A stretch of DNA of 64,000 nt, from positions 186,001-250,000 of the forward strand of contig NZ_JAGGKI010000003.1 of NCBI RefSeq assembly GCF_017873605.1. The letters are read 5' to 3'. Both the position numbers and the translations under genes were made by a program. The stretch is from Paenibacillus lactis (lineage in GTDB: Bacteria; Bacillota; Bacilli; Paenibacillales; Paenibacillaceae). The notes below the pieces were generated by a model. It did not search any database and was not told where the DNA came from. It saw only the letters and a program-made list of their open reading frames with translations. Shown here piece after piece: positions 16,981 through 25,758 of this stretch; the first letter of the stretch is position 1; every line of letters starts with the position of its first letter.

Positions 16981-17976
16981 TTAAGCTTGCGTCTTGCTTT
17001 TCGCACGTACCGGAGGCAGCAGCTTGCTCATGTTCACCGTACGCTTGATTTCCCAAGTTTCCGGTTTGTCATGCTCATACTGCTCAAGGTATGCGATGAC
17101 TTCTTTGGTGATCGGCGTCGGCGTCGAGGCGCCCGAGGTGACCGCCACCTTGCTTATGCCTTCAAGCCACTCGCGCTTCAGCTCGGTCACATCGCCGATC
17201 CGGTGCGCGGGAACGCCGGCAATTTCCTCGGAGACTTGAGCAAGCCGGTTCGAGTTGTTGCTTCGAGGATCGCCCACCACGATTACGAGGTCCGCCTGCC
17301 CTGCCTGCTCCGCTACGGCCTCCTGCCGCACCTGCGTCGCCAGGCAAATCTCGTTATGGATTTCGGCACCCGGGAATTTCTCCAGCAGGCGCTTCATAAT
17401 ATGCTTGATATCCCATTGGCTCATCGTGGTCTGGTTCGTGATGATGATCCGGGATGCGTCCACCTCAAGCTGATCAATCTCCTCTTCCTTCTCGATCAGA
17501 TGGACGTGCTCAGGCGCGATACCGATCGCCCCTTCGGGCTCGGGGTGGCCTTTCTTGCCGATATAAATAATTTCGTATCCGTCCGCAACCTTATCCCGAA
17601 TCAAATCATGGGTCTTCGTCACGTCCGGGCACGTCGCATCCAGCGTGGTCAGCCCTTTATCCCGGGCAAGCTTGCGAACCTCCGGCGAAACGCCGTGTGC
17701 GGTAAAGATAACCGTCCCGCTGTCCACCTGCTTCAATATTTCCATCCGGTTCGGACCGTCCAGCGTAATGATGCCCTCATCCTCAAAAGATTGCGTGACA
17801 TGACTGTTGTGCACAATCATGCCCAGTATATAAATAGGCCGGGGAAGATCCAGGTTCTGGGCGGCCTGACGTGCCAGCACCATGGCATCCACGACGCCGT
17901 AGCAGTAACCTCTCGGCGATATTTTGATGACTTCGATGATCCTCACCTGCTTTCGCGTTGTATTCCTTAGGTTCAT
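16981..17976 (-). CDS. ispH: 4-hydroxy-3-methylbut-2-enyl diphosphate reductase
   Basis: Last enzyme of the MEP isoprenoid pathway, making IPP and DMAPP with a [4Fe-4S] cluster. The three cluster Cys are visible ([23 protein letters not shown]), as are TAHGVSP and HPEPEG. The frame opens at ATG 17976, but this codon has no ribosome site and lies just 7 bases past a TATAAT. Conserved homology starts at [13 protein letters not shown], and AGGTGAGG lies directly before ATC at 17935-17937, exactly where homologues have Met. The real start may therefore be AUC at 17937, giving 318 aa; the GTG at 17946 is another option. Confidence 0.9.
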   Translation of the reverse strand: MNLRNTTRKQVRIIEVIKISPRGYCYGVVDAMVLARQAAQNLDLPRPIYILGMIVHNSHVTQSFEDEGIITLDGPNRMEILKQVDSGTVIFTAHGVSPEVRKLARDKGLTTLDATCPDVTKTHDLIRDKVADGYEIIYIGKKGHPEPEGAIGIAPEHVHLIEKEEEIDQLEVDASRIIITNQTTMSQWDIKHIMKRLLEKFPGAEIHNEICLATQVRQEAVAEQAGQADLVIVVGDPRSNNSNRLAQVSEEIAGVPAHRIGDVTELKREWLEGISKVAVTSGASTPTPITKEVIAYLEQYEHDKPETWEIKRTVNMSKLLPPVRAKSKTQA

Positions 17977-17982
17977 AGACCA

Positions 17983-18013
17983 TTATACCCTATTCCAGGG
18001 GAGGAGCAAAGAC
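17983..18013 (-). promoter_or_regulatory. Candidate promoter of ispH inside the kinase gene end
   Basis: Minus strand TTGCTC, 16-base spacer, TATAAT immediately before the ATG at 17976. The -10 is perfect, the -35 weak. Confidence 0.5.
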
Positions 18014-19435
18014 GACCGGCAGCCATACAATGAACGTGCTGCCTTCCCCTCTGCGGGTAACGACCTCGACCGAGCCCTTGTGTTCATCGATGATCCACTT
18101 GGCAATCGAGAGCCCAAGGCCCGTTCCGGCGGTAACGCCTCTAGACTGGTCCGCGCGGTAGAATCGTTCGAAGATGAACGGCACCTCGTCCTTGTCCATC
18201 CCGATTCCGGTATCCGAAATCCTCAGACCGACCTGTCCCTTGTACAGAACGGCGTCCAGACTGACCTCACCTTCCGGCGTATACTTGAATGCATTTTCGA
18301 TAAATATGAACAGCATCTGCTGCAAATAATCTTTGTTCCCCTCGACATACACCCCGTTAAGAACCGACAGCCGGCCGACGTGCCACTCTGCGGTCTTTTC
18401 CAGAAACTGTGCCCGCCGCGCAACCTCCTCAACGAGCGGCTGCAAAGGAATCGGCGACAGCTCGAAGGTCTGACCGGTATCCGCGCGGGCAAGAGACAGC
18501 ATATCGTTCACGAGCCGGCTCATCCGTTTGGCCTCATCTGAGATGTCTCCAACCGCTTCGATCGAAATTTGCTTGATCATTTCATCGTCCATATCCATTC
18601 GTTCGCCTTGCTCCGCCGTCCACATCTTCTGCAGCAGGTCGACGTTGCCGCGGATCGTGGTCAGCGGGGTGCGGAGCTCATGGGAAGCGTCGGAGACGAA
18701 ACGCCGCTGGGCGGCATAGGCGTCCTCCAGCTCCTTATAGAAGCCTTCGGTTCGCTCGAGCATCGCGTTAAAGGTGCCGATCAACTGTCCGATTTCGTCC
18801 TGCGGACCGTCGTACTCAATCCGGACGCTAAGGTCCGTTCCCTTCTGGATATGTTCTGCGGCCTCGGTCACTTTGCCGATCGGATTCATCGATTTACGCG
18901 CCAAGAACAGACCGAAGGTGGAAGCAATCACCAGCGTTGCGGCCGAACCCATGATCAGAATCGACTGGAGCCGGTCCAGCGTTTGGTCGATTAGCCTAGT
19001 ATTGGCACCAATCTGAAGCCACAAGATGGTTTGATTAGGGTTTTTAAATAATGCTTTTTGATATACAAGAAAAGAGTTTCCGTTGATATTCATGCGTGTA
19101 AACTTATTGTCGTATTTTTTTATATTGTCGGCAGGAGGAATATCAAACTGAACCTCGCTAAAGATCATATTATCAGAGCGCCATGTCGGTCTTTCCGTAG
19201 TCGATGTCTGCATAAATAAATCAGCTGCTTCGAGCCGGTCGGCTGTATCACGACTAGGAAACACTTCATAGCCGTCGGTTCCAAGCTCCATCTCGCCTGA
19301 TTGTTTGACAATCCTCTGTTTCAGTTCCTCATACGTGTACAAATGCACAAAGCCGTACACCGCTGAGCTGAATATCAGCAGCGTCACAAACAGAATTCCG
19401 GTATACCAAGCGGTCAGCCTTAAACGAATGGACAT
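17990..19435 (-). CDS. OmpR-partner sensor histidine kinase
   Basis: 481 aa: TM1 (about 8-30), extracellular domain, TM2 (about 155-177), HAMP (to about 230), HisKA with His in FVSDASHELRTPLTTIRGN, and HATPase with FIENAFKYTPEG, ISDTGIGMD and GTGLGLSIAKWIIDEHKG. It follows the response regulator by two bases and has its own site AGAGGTGA, so they are one operon. The signal is unknown. Confidence 0.93.
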   Translation of the reverse strand: MSIRLRLTAWYTGILFVTLLIFSSAVYGFVHLYTYEELKQRIVKQSGEMELGTDGYEVFPSRDTADRLEAADLFMQTSTTERPTWRSDNMIFSEVQFDIPPADNIKKYDNKFTRMNINGNSFLVYQKALFKNPNQTILWLQIGANTRLIDQTLDRLQSILIMGSAATLVIASTFGLFLARKSMNPIGKVTEAAEHIQKGTDLSVRIEYDGPQDEIGQLIGTFNAMLERTEGFYKELEDAYAAQRRFVSDASHELRTPLTTIRGNVDLLQKMWTAEQGERMDMDDEMIKQISIEAVGDISDEAKRMSRLVNDMLSLARADTGQTFELSPIPLQPLVEEVARRAQFLEKTAEWHVGRLSVLNGVYVEGNKDYLQQMLFIFIENAFKYTPEGEVSLDAVLYKGQVGLRISDTGIGMDKDEVPFIFERFYRADQSRGVTAGTGLGLSIAKWIIDEHKGSVEVVTRRGEGSTFIVWLPVVFAPPLE

Positions 19436-19437
19436 AT

Positions 19438-20124
19438 TTAATTGTCACCTCTTAGAATGTAGCCAGCACCGCGGATCGTCTGGATCAGCCGCTTCCCTCC
19501 ATGTTCCTCAGTCTTCTGCCGGAGCATGGCGATGTAGACCTCCAGCACATTGGATTCCCCGCTGTAATCGTAGCCCCATATTTTATCCATGATCAAATCG
19601 CGGGATAGCACCCGCTTCGGGTTCTGCATAAACAGATGGAGCAGCTCGAACTCCTTCGCGGTCAATTCCAGCCGCTGTCCCGCCCGGATGACCTCCCTGG
19701 CATCGGTGTCCATAACAAGGTCCTCGAAGGTCAGCCGCTGAGAGGCTGAGTCCTCCCCTGTTTTACGCCGCAAGAGCGCGCGCACGCGAGCGAGCAGCTC
19801 CTCCAGCGCAAACGGCTTGACCAAATAATCATCCGCGCCGGTATCGAGCCCCTTCACGCGGTTCTCGACTTCGTCTTTCGCGGTCAGCATCAGCACCGGC
19901 ACCGTGCTGCCCCCTTCACGAAGCCTTCTCAGCGCTTCAAATCCATCGACTTGGGGCATCATGACATCCAGCACGACCACATCCGGATCTTCGCTCAAAA
20001 TCAGCTTCAAGCCTTCGGCCCCGTTCGAGGCCGTCAACACATCATAACCTTCGAAGGCCAACCCTCTTCGAAGCATCGAAATAATTTTCTCATCATCATC
20101 CACGATTAAAATTCGGGACCGCAT
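19438..20124 (-). CDS. OmpR-family response regulator
   Basis: 228 aa: receiver (ILIVDDDEKI, phospho-Asp in VVVLDVMMPQ, Lys in DDYLVKPF) and C-terminal winged helix (LTAKEFELLHLFMQNPKRVLSR ... SNVLEVYIAMLRQKTE ... GAGYILRG). Pairs with the adjacent kinase. Start ATG 20124 is preferred over 20133 because AGAGGAG abuts the earlier ATG but is 9 bases from this one. The HtrA-like protease gene just upstream may be in its regulon, as with CssRS or WalRK systems (inference). Confidence 0.93.
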   Translation of the reverse strand: MRSRILIVDDDEKIISMLRRGLAFEGYDVLTASNGAEGLKLILSEDPDVVVLDVMMPQVDGFEALRRLREGGSTVPVLMLTAKDEVENRVKGLDTGADDYLVKPFALEELLARVRALLRRKTGEDSASQRLTFEDLVMDTDAREVIRAGQRLELTAKEFELLHLFMQNPKRVLSRDLIMDKIWGYDYSGESNVLEVYIAMLRQKTEEHGGKRLIQTIRGAGYILRGDN

Positions 20125-20204
20125 CGGCGACATCTCCTCTATCTGCTAGCATCTCAATTGTTACGTCATTTACAATCCATTATATCGGCCGGTCCAAGCA
20201 CAAG

Positions 20205-20236
20205 ACAAGCGGAAGGGAATCCACCCTTCCGCTTGT
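20205..20236 (-). terminator. Stem-loop after htrA-like gene
   Basis: ACAAGCGGAAGGG pairs perfectly with CCCTTCCGCTTGT; the T tract on the minus strand is weak (TTGTCTTG), so termination may be partial. Confidence 0.6.
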
Positions 20237-20255
20237 ATCGCTTCTATGTCAGTGC

Positions 20256-21905
20256 TTACGGCTGCTGTTGCTGCTGCTGTTGAAGGGAAGCCTCAAACTC
20301 GTTTCTGTCCCCAATCGTCAGCGGCAGGTCGATTTTCTTGCCGTTGCGGTCGACGTTAAGCGTAATTTTATCGCCGACCTTCTTCGATTGAATGAATTCG
20401 ACCAGATCGGTATGCGTCGGGTATTTCTCACCATCCACGCCAATGATGATGTCATATTGGCGAAGGTCGGCTTCATACGCCGGCGAGCGGAATACGACGC
20501 GATTGACGTAAGAGCCTTCGGTTACCTTCGAGCCAAGCTGCTGTGCAATTTGCGGCGTGACGGTTGCCAGCTCCGCTCCGATAAACGGTTCCGGCTCTTT
20601 CGGAACTTCCTGGTTGTTCTTCAGGTATTCCAGCACTTCCTTGATCGTGCTGGACGGAATCGCAAAGCCGATGCCCTGCGCTTCCGCGCTGACGGCCACG
20701 TTCATCCCGATCACTTCACCCTTCAGGTTCAAGAGCGGCCCGCCGGAGTTTCCCGGGTTGATCGAGGCGTCCGTCTGCAGCAGGTGCTGATAGTTGCGGT
20801 CCTCTTCCCCATTCGTTCCTGGAATATCGATTTCGCGCTCTTTGGAGCTTAACACGCCGGCGGTTACGGTATGATCGAACCCTTTCGGGTTGCCGATCGC
20901 CACCAGCCATTCGCCGACTTTCAGGGAATCGGAGTCGCCCAGCTTAACCGCCGGGAAGTTATCCCCTTCAATCTTCAGCACGGCCAGGTCGAGCTCGTAG
21001 CTGGAGCCGAGCAGCTTGGCTTCATACGGCTTCTTGGTGCCTTGAACCGTAACTTGAATGACGTCGGCGCCATGAATAACGTGCTCGTTCGTCAGGATGT
21101 AACCGGACTTATCGAATATGAAGCCGGAGCCGAGACCCGAAGGCACGAGCTGCTGATTGCCGCCATTACCGCTGTTTCCGCTATTGCCGCTGTCTTCCTG
21201 CTGACTGGACGGGCCCCCGCCGAAGAAATACCAGAATGGATCATTCAGACTCGGATTGGAGCTTTGCCCGCTGCGGCTGTTGACCAGCGTTTCGATCAAG
21301 ACAACGGCAGGGCCGGCTTCATCCACGACAGCCGAAACGTCCCCTTGGTTGGTTGGAATCATCGCGGATGCCGTTGTCGCGCTGTCGTTGCCGTTACCGT
21401 TGCTATCGACAGGCGCCGCCGTTTCCTGAGACGGCTGTTCGGATGAGAAGGCCGCGTCCGGCGTGAACAGATTCGTCCGGTCTGCCGCAAACATCAGGCT
21501 CGAGATGACGATGACGCCTGCGAGAAAGGACAGCAGCACCGTTTTGACCGACGTTTTCGGCTTGGAGCTGTAGTTCCATTGCGTATTCCTTGTCACGGCG
21601 TCCGACGGTCCCCCGCTGCCGCCCTGTTGTCCGGCCGATTGCGATTGGGCATAGCCGGAAGACGGAATCGGCTTTACGGGCTGCGGTGCCGTAACCTCAA
21701 CCTCTTGGGATTCCCGTCTCCGATACGGGCTTTCCTCGGTTGGCTCGTTGCCTCCCTCATTGGATAGGGACTGAAAGGGTCCGTACGAATAGTAGTATGA
21801 AGAGCTGCCCGAGGATGGCTCCTCTTGTCTGTTCGGCTCATTGCCGGGTTCGTTGTTCGCTCGCTCATCATCTGGATAGCCATATCGCTTTCTTGGATCG
21901 TCCAT
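20256..21905 (-). CDS. Membrane-anchored HtrA/DegP-type serine protease with PDZ domain
   Basis: 549 aa. A long disordered cytoplasmic N-terminus (about 1-118), one membrane helix (about 121-140), a Ser/Gly/Asn-rich linker, a trypsin-like domain with His275 (TNEHVIHG), Asp306 (YELDLAVLKI) and Ser387 (PGNSGGPL), and a C-terminal PDZ domain (about 440-535). It ends in a run of Gln. HtrA proteases degrade misfolded secreted proteins at the outer membrane surface. The N-terminus is longer than that of Bacillus HtrA. It is followed by the OmpR two-component pair on the same strand. Confidence 0.93.
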   Translation of the reverse strand: MDDPRKRYGYPDDERANNEPGNEPNRQEEPSSGSSSYYYSYGPFQSLSNEGGNEPTEESPYRRRESQEVEVTAPQPVKPIPSSGYAQSQSAGQQGGSGGPSDAVTRNTQWNYSSKPKTSVKTVLLSFLAGVIVISSLMFAADRTNLFTPDAAFSSEQPSQETAAPVDSNGNGNDSATTASAMIPTNQGDVSAVVDEAGPAVVLIETLVNSRSGQSSNPSLNDPFWYFFGGGPSSQQEDSGNSGNSGNGGNQQLVPSGLGSGFIFDKSGYILTNEHVIHGADVIQVTVQGTKKPYEAKLLGSSYELDLAVLKIEGDNFPAVKLGDSDSLKVGEWLVAIGNPKGFDHTVTAGVLSSKEREIDIPGTNGEEDRNYQHLLQTDASINPGNSGGPLLNLKGEVIGMNVAVSAEAQGIGFAIPSSTIKEVLEYLKNNQEVPKEPEPFIGAELATVTPQIAQQLGSKVTEGSYVNRVVFRSPAYEADLRQYDIIIGVDGEKYPTHTDLVEFIQSKKVGDKITLNVDRNGKKIDLPLTIGDRNEFEASLQQQQQQQP

Positions 21906-22052
21906 GGGTGTTTACCTCCTATTTGAATCGCCTGCTTCCAAGCGGTTTCATTGATTAACTGTCTTTATTGTGTACTATAAACCTTAATAGTACCTTAAAA
22001 ACAATTAAAAGGCAGATAAAAACCTTATCAGACGGGATTTAGCTTCCCTCGC

Positions 22053-22712
22053 TTACGACGATTTGACCCAGCCCTTCCGGTGGGCATAAATCGCAAGCTG
22101 GGTCCGGTCCTCCAGCTCACACTTCATCAGCAGGTTGCTGACATGGGTTTTGACGGTTTTAATGCTGATATGCAGTTCCTCCCCGATCTCCTTGTTGCTC
22201 TTTCCTTCGGCGATGAGCAGCAGAACTTCCCGCTCTCTCTCGGTCAATCCGGACTCGTCTTCATTCACCATATGCCGCCGGATTCCCCGGGTCAACGCTT
22301 CCGAAACGTCCTTCGTCATGACCGGCATGCCCCTGAACGCCCCCTGAAGGGCATAGATCAGCTCATCGGCGGATACCGTCTTCAGCACATAGCTGACCGC
22401 GCCCGCCTCAATACACTCCACGACCAGATCATCTTCGAGAAAGCTGGTCAGAATGACGATCTTCTGCTCGGGAAACTCCGACATCACCGCCCGCGTCGTC
22501 TCCGCTCCGTTCATAACCGGCATCATTAAATCCATCAAAATCAGATCCGGTCTGGAGCTGTCATCCGCGCTGCGCAGCATGTCAATAACCTCTTGCCCGT
22601 TCGCCGCCTCGCCGATCACCTCAAAGCCGGGATCAAGCGACAAGTATGTTTTTAGCCCCATCCGCACCATATCATGATCATCAGCCAGCAGTACTCGAAT
22701 TACACCACTCAT
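22053..22712 (-). CDS. liaR: LiaR-type response regulator
   Basis: 219 aa NarL family: receiver (VLLADDHDMVRMG, phospho-Asp in LILMDLMMPVMNG, Lys in YVLKTVSADE) and LuxR helix-turn-helix (LTEREREVLLLIAEGKSNKEIG ... IKTVKTHVSNLL). The start codon overlaps the liaS stop by one base (TAATG), giving tight coupling. The LiaFSR set senses cell-envelope damage. Confidence 0.93.
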   Translation of the reverse strand: MSGVIRVLLADDHDMVRMGLKTYLSLDPGFEVIGEAANGQEVIDMLRSADDSSRPDLILMDLMMPVMNGAETTRAVMSEFPEQKIVILTSFLEDDLVVECIEAGAVSYVLKTVSADELIYALQGAFRGMPVMTKDVSEALTRGIRRHMVNEDESGLTEREREVLLLIAEGKSNKEIGEELHISIKTVKTHVSNLLMKCELEDRTQLAIYAHRKGWVKSS

Positions 22713-23812
22713 TATTCTTCCGCTCCCCTTTCCAATGCGCCGGCGCCTGCCGGTACTTCCCGTTCCGTCTGATCCTTGCCGCTACCTTCATGTCCGTTCT
22801 CGTCTTCAAACAGAGGGATATTGACTCTAACAGTCGTACCTGCTCCCTTTTTGCTGATAATCTCGACCTGCCCGCCAAGCTTCTCCGCCCGCTCGCGCAT
22901 GGTTGAAAGTCCATAAGAGCCCTGTCTTCCGGCAATCTCGTCGAATCCGACGCCATCATCGCTGATGCTGAGCACGACCCGTTTCTGGTCTTCCCGCAGC
23001 GACATGCTGACAAGCCCCGCACCCGCGTGCTTGACAATGTTGGCAACCGCCTCCTGTATGATCAAGAACAGCTGGTGCTCGATCGCCTCCGACACGCCGC
23101 CGTACAGCTCCACGTCCTTCATGCCTTTTAGACCATTTTGACGACAGTAGTCGGGGAACCATTTCTCAAGCGCTTCCTCAAGCGTTCGACCCTCCAGCTC
23201 AACCGGGCGCAGCTGTGCAATCAATGCCCGCATTTGCTTCTGAGCGATGTGCGACATCTCGATAAGCTGTCCAAGCACCAGATCCCCATGCTCCGGGTTC
23301 CGCTTCAGTACGGCCGGCAGCGAGGAGGCCGACATGTGGATGGCGAAGAGCTGCTGGCTAACCGTATCATGCAGATCGCGCGCCATTCGGCGCCGCTCCT
23401 CCAGGACGGCGGCTTCAGCCGCGATTTCCTTCTCCATCACTTCCTGTTCGCCCAGCCGCTGCAGTATCTTTACCTTCTTCTCCAACGCCTCGATCATGCC
23501 GTTAAATTCATCATATACTCTGGAAAACGAACCATCCTCAATGACAGGCAGCCGAACCGTCAAATTGCCCTTCGCTGCCTGAAGCATATTTAGATGAAGA
23601 AGATCGAGCGGCCGCTGAATTCGCTGGCCTGCGATGTACCCGGCGATGCCCGAAAACAGAATGACACCGGCCGCGTAAACGAACCACAGCCGGTTATCTA
23701 TTATATGTATAGAACCGGTTCGGTCCGCTGCATACAGGAATACAGCGACTCCGGCTCCAATCAGAAGGAAATTGACCATGATGATCCATTTTGTGTTCTT
23801 TAAAAATCCCAT
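22712..23812 (-). CDS. liaS: LiaS-type sensor histidine kinase
   Basis: 366 aa, intramembrane-sensing type: two membrane helices with a very short extracellular loop (about 10-30 and 40-62), a HAMP-like linker, HisKA_3 with His in RRRMARDLHDTVSQQLFAIHM, and HATPase (LIIQEAVANIVKHAGA, ISDDGVGFD, GLSTMRERAEKLGG). The acidic C-terminal tail is rich in Glu. It lies five bases after liaF. Confidence 0.93.
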   Translation of the reverse strand: MGFLKNTKWIIMVNFLLIGAGVAVFLYAADRTGSIHIIDNRLWFVYAAGVILFSGIAGYIAGQRIQRPLDLLHLNMLQAAKGNLTVRLPVIEDGSFSRVYDEFNGMIEALEKKVKILQRLGEQEVMEKEIAAEAAVLEERRRMARDLHDTVSQQLFAIHMSASSLPAVLKRNPEHGDLVLGQLIEMSHIAQKQMRALIAQLRPVELEGRTLEEALEKWFPDYCRQNGLKGMKDVELYGGVSEAIEHQLFLIIQEAVANIVKHAGAGLVSMSLREDQKRVVLSISDDGVGFDEIAGRQGSYGLSTMRERAEKLGGQVEIISKKGAGTTVRVNIPLFEDENGHEGSGKDQTEREVPAGAGALERGAEE

Positions 23813-23816
23813 GGCG

Positions 23817-24989
23817 TTACCCTACCTTGTTCACTTTAACGTCACCGATAAAGACGCTGACATTGATTCGAATTTTCTTGCCCGCTTCCCTGTAATACGG
23901 GCTTTCCAGACCGGTGCTTCCCATAAATCCGCTCCGCTTCTCCTCCAGCACCTTCATATCGCCGATGAATGAGCTGGTCGATACATGGATCCCGACATCC
24001 GAGTCATTCGGAACGAACACTTTGACATCGCCGATGAATGCGGAGATATTGATTTTGGTTTCCCCGTAAGGGATCTGGGCTTTGGTTAAATCAAGCACCG
24101 TGTCGCCGATAAACTGGGAAATATTCGTCGGCTTGAGCTGAAAATAATCCTTGCCCATATGCACATCCCCGATAAAAGAGGACTTGTTCACCGTATCATG
24201 ATTGGAATGTCCATGATGGTGTCCATAATGACCGTCATGGCCGTAACGGCCGTATGGGCCATGATCATTAGGGTCGTGCTCGTTTGGACCGTAAGCACTC
24301 CCGTATTGTGAATCCCGGCCATCCATACCGATATAATCCCGATATTTTCTGCGATCGTCCCGTTCACCGCCATGTTCTTCATTCCGTTGATCCGCATGAT
24401 GATTGCCCTGCCAGCGGTATCCCTTAACCGATTCGTTGTGCCTTGTCTTCCGTTCTGCTCCGCCGCCCATACCGCTCATGCGGCCCTTGTCGGTCTTGTC
24501 CATGCTGTCCTGCTTTCCGAATCTGCGCTCGAATTCCTCATCCAAAGAAGAATCCAACGGCTGTGCCTCCGGCGGCTCTGGCAGATCATGATAGCCCTCT
24601 CCCCGTGAGGAGGTGAAATCGTCAGGCTTGGGCGGGGACGGCGGCGGTGCTTGATGCTTCGGATTAAAAATCACCTGCAGACCGAATCCGATCAAGATAA
24701 GCGGGATCGCGTATTTAATCAGATCGCCGAAGGAAAAGTCGACAACCCCCAAATTGCGGCCCAGGAAGTAGAAGCCGATGATCAGCGGAACGACGGCCCC
24801 CCACAGCCCTCCTCCGCGTGCATAAATCAAGCTCTGCAGTCCGAACCAAATGATGAACACCGGCCAGAAGGTTGAGAAAATATATCCGAGATCCACATCT
24901 ACAATATTCATCTGATTGAGAAGAAACAATACACCGATCCCGATGAGCAGCAAACCGCTGCTGAGCTTGCTCCACCCTTTTCTACTCAT
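23817..24989 (-). CDS. liaF: LiaF-type cell-envelope stress inhibitor with His-rich linker
   Basis: 390 aa, longer than the roughly 240-aa Bacillus LiaF. Four membrane helices (about 1-105), an insert of about 150 residues rich in charged residues, Gly and His (YGRYGHDGHYGHHHGHSNHD), then the C-terminal LiaF beta domain with repeated FIGD motifs (SSFIGDV, SQFIGDT, SAFIGDV, SSFIGDM, SVFIGDV). In Bacillus LiaF holds LiaS inactive without stress. ATG 24989 is preferred because AAGGGG is 6 bases before it. Confidence 0.9.
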   Translation of the reverse strand: MSRKGWSKLSSGLLLIGIGVLFLLNQMNIVDVDLGYIFSTFWPVFIIWFGLQSLIYARGGGLWGAVVPLIIGFYFLGRNLGVVDFSFGDLIKYAIPLILIGFGLQVIFNPKHQAPPPSPPKPDDFTSSRGEGYHDLPEPPEAQPLDSSLDEEFERRFGKQDSMDKTDKGRMSGMGGGAERKTRHNESVKGYRWQGNHHADQRNEEHGGERDDRRKYRDYIGMDGRDSQYGSAYGPNEHDPNDHGPYGRYGHDGHYGHHHGHSNHDTVNKSSFIGDVHMGKDYFQLKPTNISQFIGDTVLDLTKAQIPYGETKINISAFIGDVKVFVPNDSDVGIHVSTSSFIGDMKVLEEKRSGFMGSTGLESPYYREAGKKIRINVSVFIGDVKVNKVG

Positions 24990-25239
24990 GGTCATCCCCT
25001 TGCTTTCGTAGTTCTATTTGTAGCTTACCTACAGTGTACTACATGATGGGGGAAATCGGTTAGCGGCGCCGGGATGAAACTATTCTCGGTCTCGAGACCG
25101 AGGCGCTGGATATTTCTGGGCTTGACATTAGAAAGACGTCTATCGACGTACTCTCAAAGAAGACTAACCGTTTAGCGGTAGTCTTTCTTGCGGTGCCGGG
25201 CAGCACATCTTCCGAAGATTATATACTATCTAATATCTA
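24990..25239. other. Intergenic region with palindromes upstream of liaF
   Basis: It holds a perfect 18-base palindrome CTCGGTCTCGAGACCGAG (25085-25102) and a second stem, AAGACTAACCG/CGGTAGTCTT (25160-25185). A TTGACA occurs at about 25123 on the plus strand without a good -10. No ORF was found. One of these could serve regulation of liaFSR, or mark a small RNA. Confidence 0.45.
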
Positions 25240-25276
25240 CAAAAAAAGACCTCCGCCTAGGCGAAGGTCTTTTTAT
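25240..25276 (-). terminator. Bidirectional terminator after the SASP-like gene
   Basis: AAAAGACCTTCGCC, short loop, GGCGGAGGTCTTTTTTT on the minus strand; T runs on both sides. Confidence 0.85.
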
Positions 25277-25311
25277 CTGAACTCGAACGATCTACCATCA
25301 ATAATGAATGG

Positions 25312-25611
25312 TTAGCGGTTCGTCGGGTGGTCGCCTGGCTGGTTCAGCTCACCAAACTCGGCGTCAAACTTCTCGTTCGGTTTTTTGTAGTTCTCCTGAA
25401 CTTTAGCGTTCCCCTTAGGATTGCTCTTGATTCCGCTGGTATCTTCAGCGAACTCAGCGTTGAACTTTTCGTTCGGTGTTTGGAAATTCTCCTGAACTTT
25501 AGCGTTCCCCTTAGGATTGCTCTTGATTCCGCTGGTATCTTCAGCGAACTCGGCGTTGAACTTTTCATTCGGAGTTTGGTAGTTCTCTTGCACTTTGTTC
25601 TTTTTAGGCAC
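25312..25611 (-). CDS. Gamma-type SASP-like tandem-repeat protein
   Basis: 99 aa from the GTG at 25611, which follows GGGAGGTGA with 5 bases between; longer frames have no ribosome site. After MPKKN the protein consists of three repeats of about 32 aa, each with KVQEN(Y/F)..PNEKF(N/D)AEF. The repeat core KFNAEFAEDT resembles QFGTEFASET of Bacillus SspE, the gamma-type small acid-soluble spore protein, in size, Asn/Gln/Glu content and repeat layout. Assignment is by resemblance only. It is monocistronic and has a strong terminator. Confidence 0.7.
   Translation of the reverse strand: MPKKNKVQENYQTPNEKFNAEFAEDTSGIKSNPKGNAKVQENFQTPNEKFNAEFAEDTSGIKSNPKGNAKVQENYKKPNEKFDAEFGELNQPGDHPTNR
25391..25582. 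repeat. Two near-identical 96-bp tandem repeats inside the SASP-like gene
   Basis: The period is 96 bases (32 codons); copies begin around 25395 and 25491 and differ at only a few positions. A diverged third copy follows. Confidence 0.85.
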
Positions 25612-25758
25612 AATGTTCACCTCCCTGTTCTTATCGATACCTTCATCCTCTTCAGGGGTTCTTGCCCCCCGAAATGTAGTATGTGATGAACAGGGTGACC
25701 TTATTCTGAAATTCCGCGAGGTGAACTCCCGGCTCAAATCGATGTTTCGGAATGCTCT

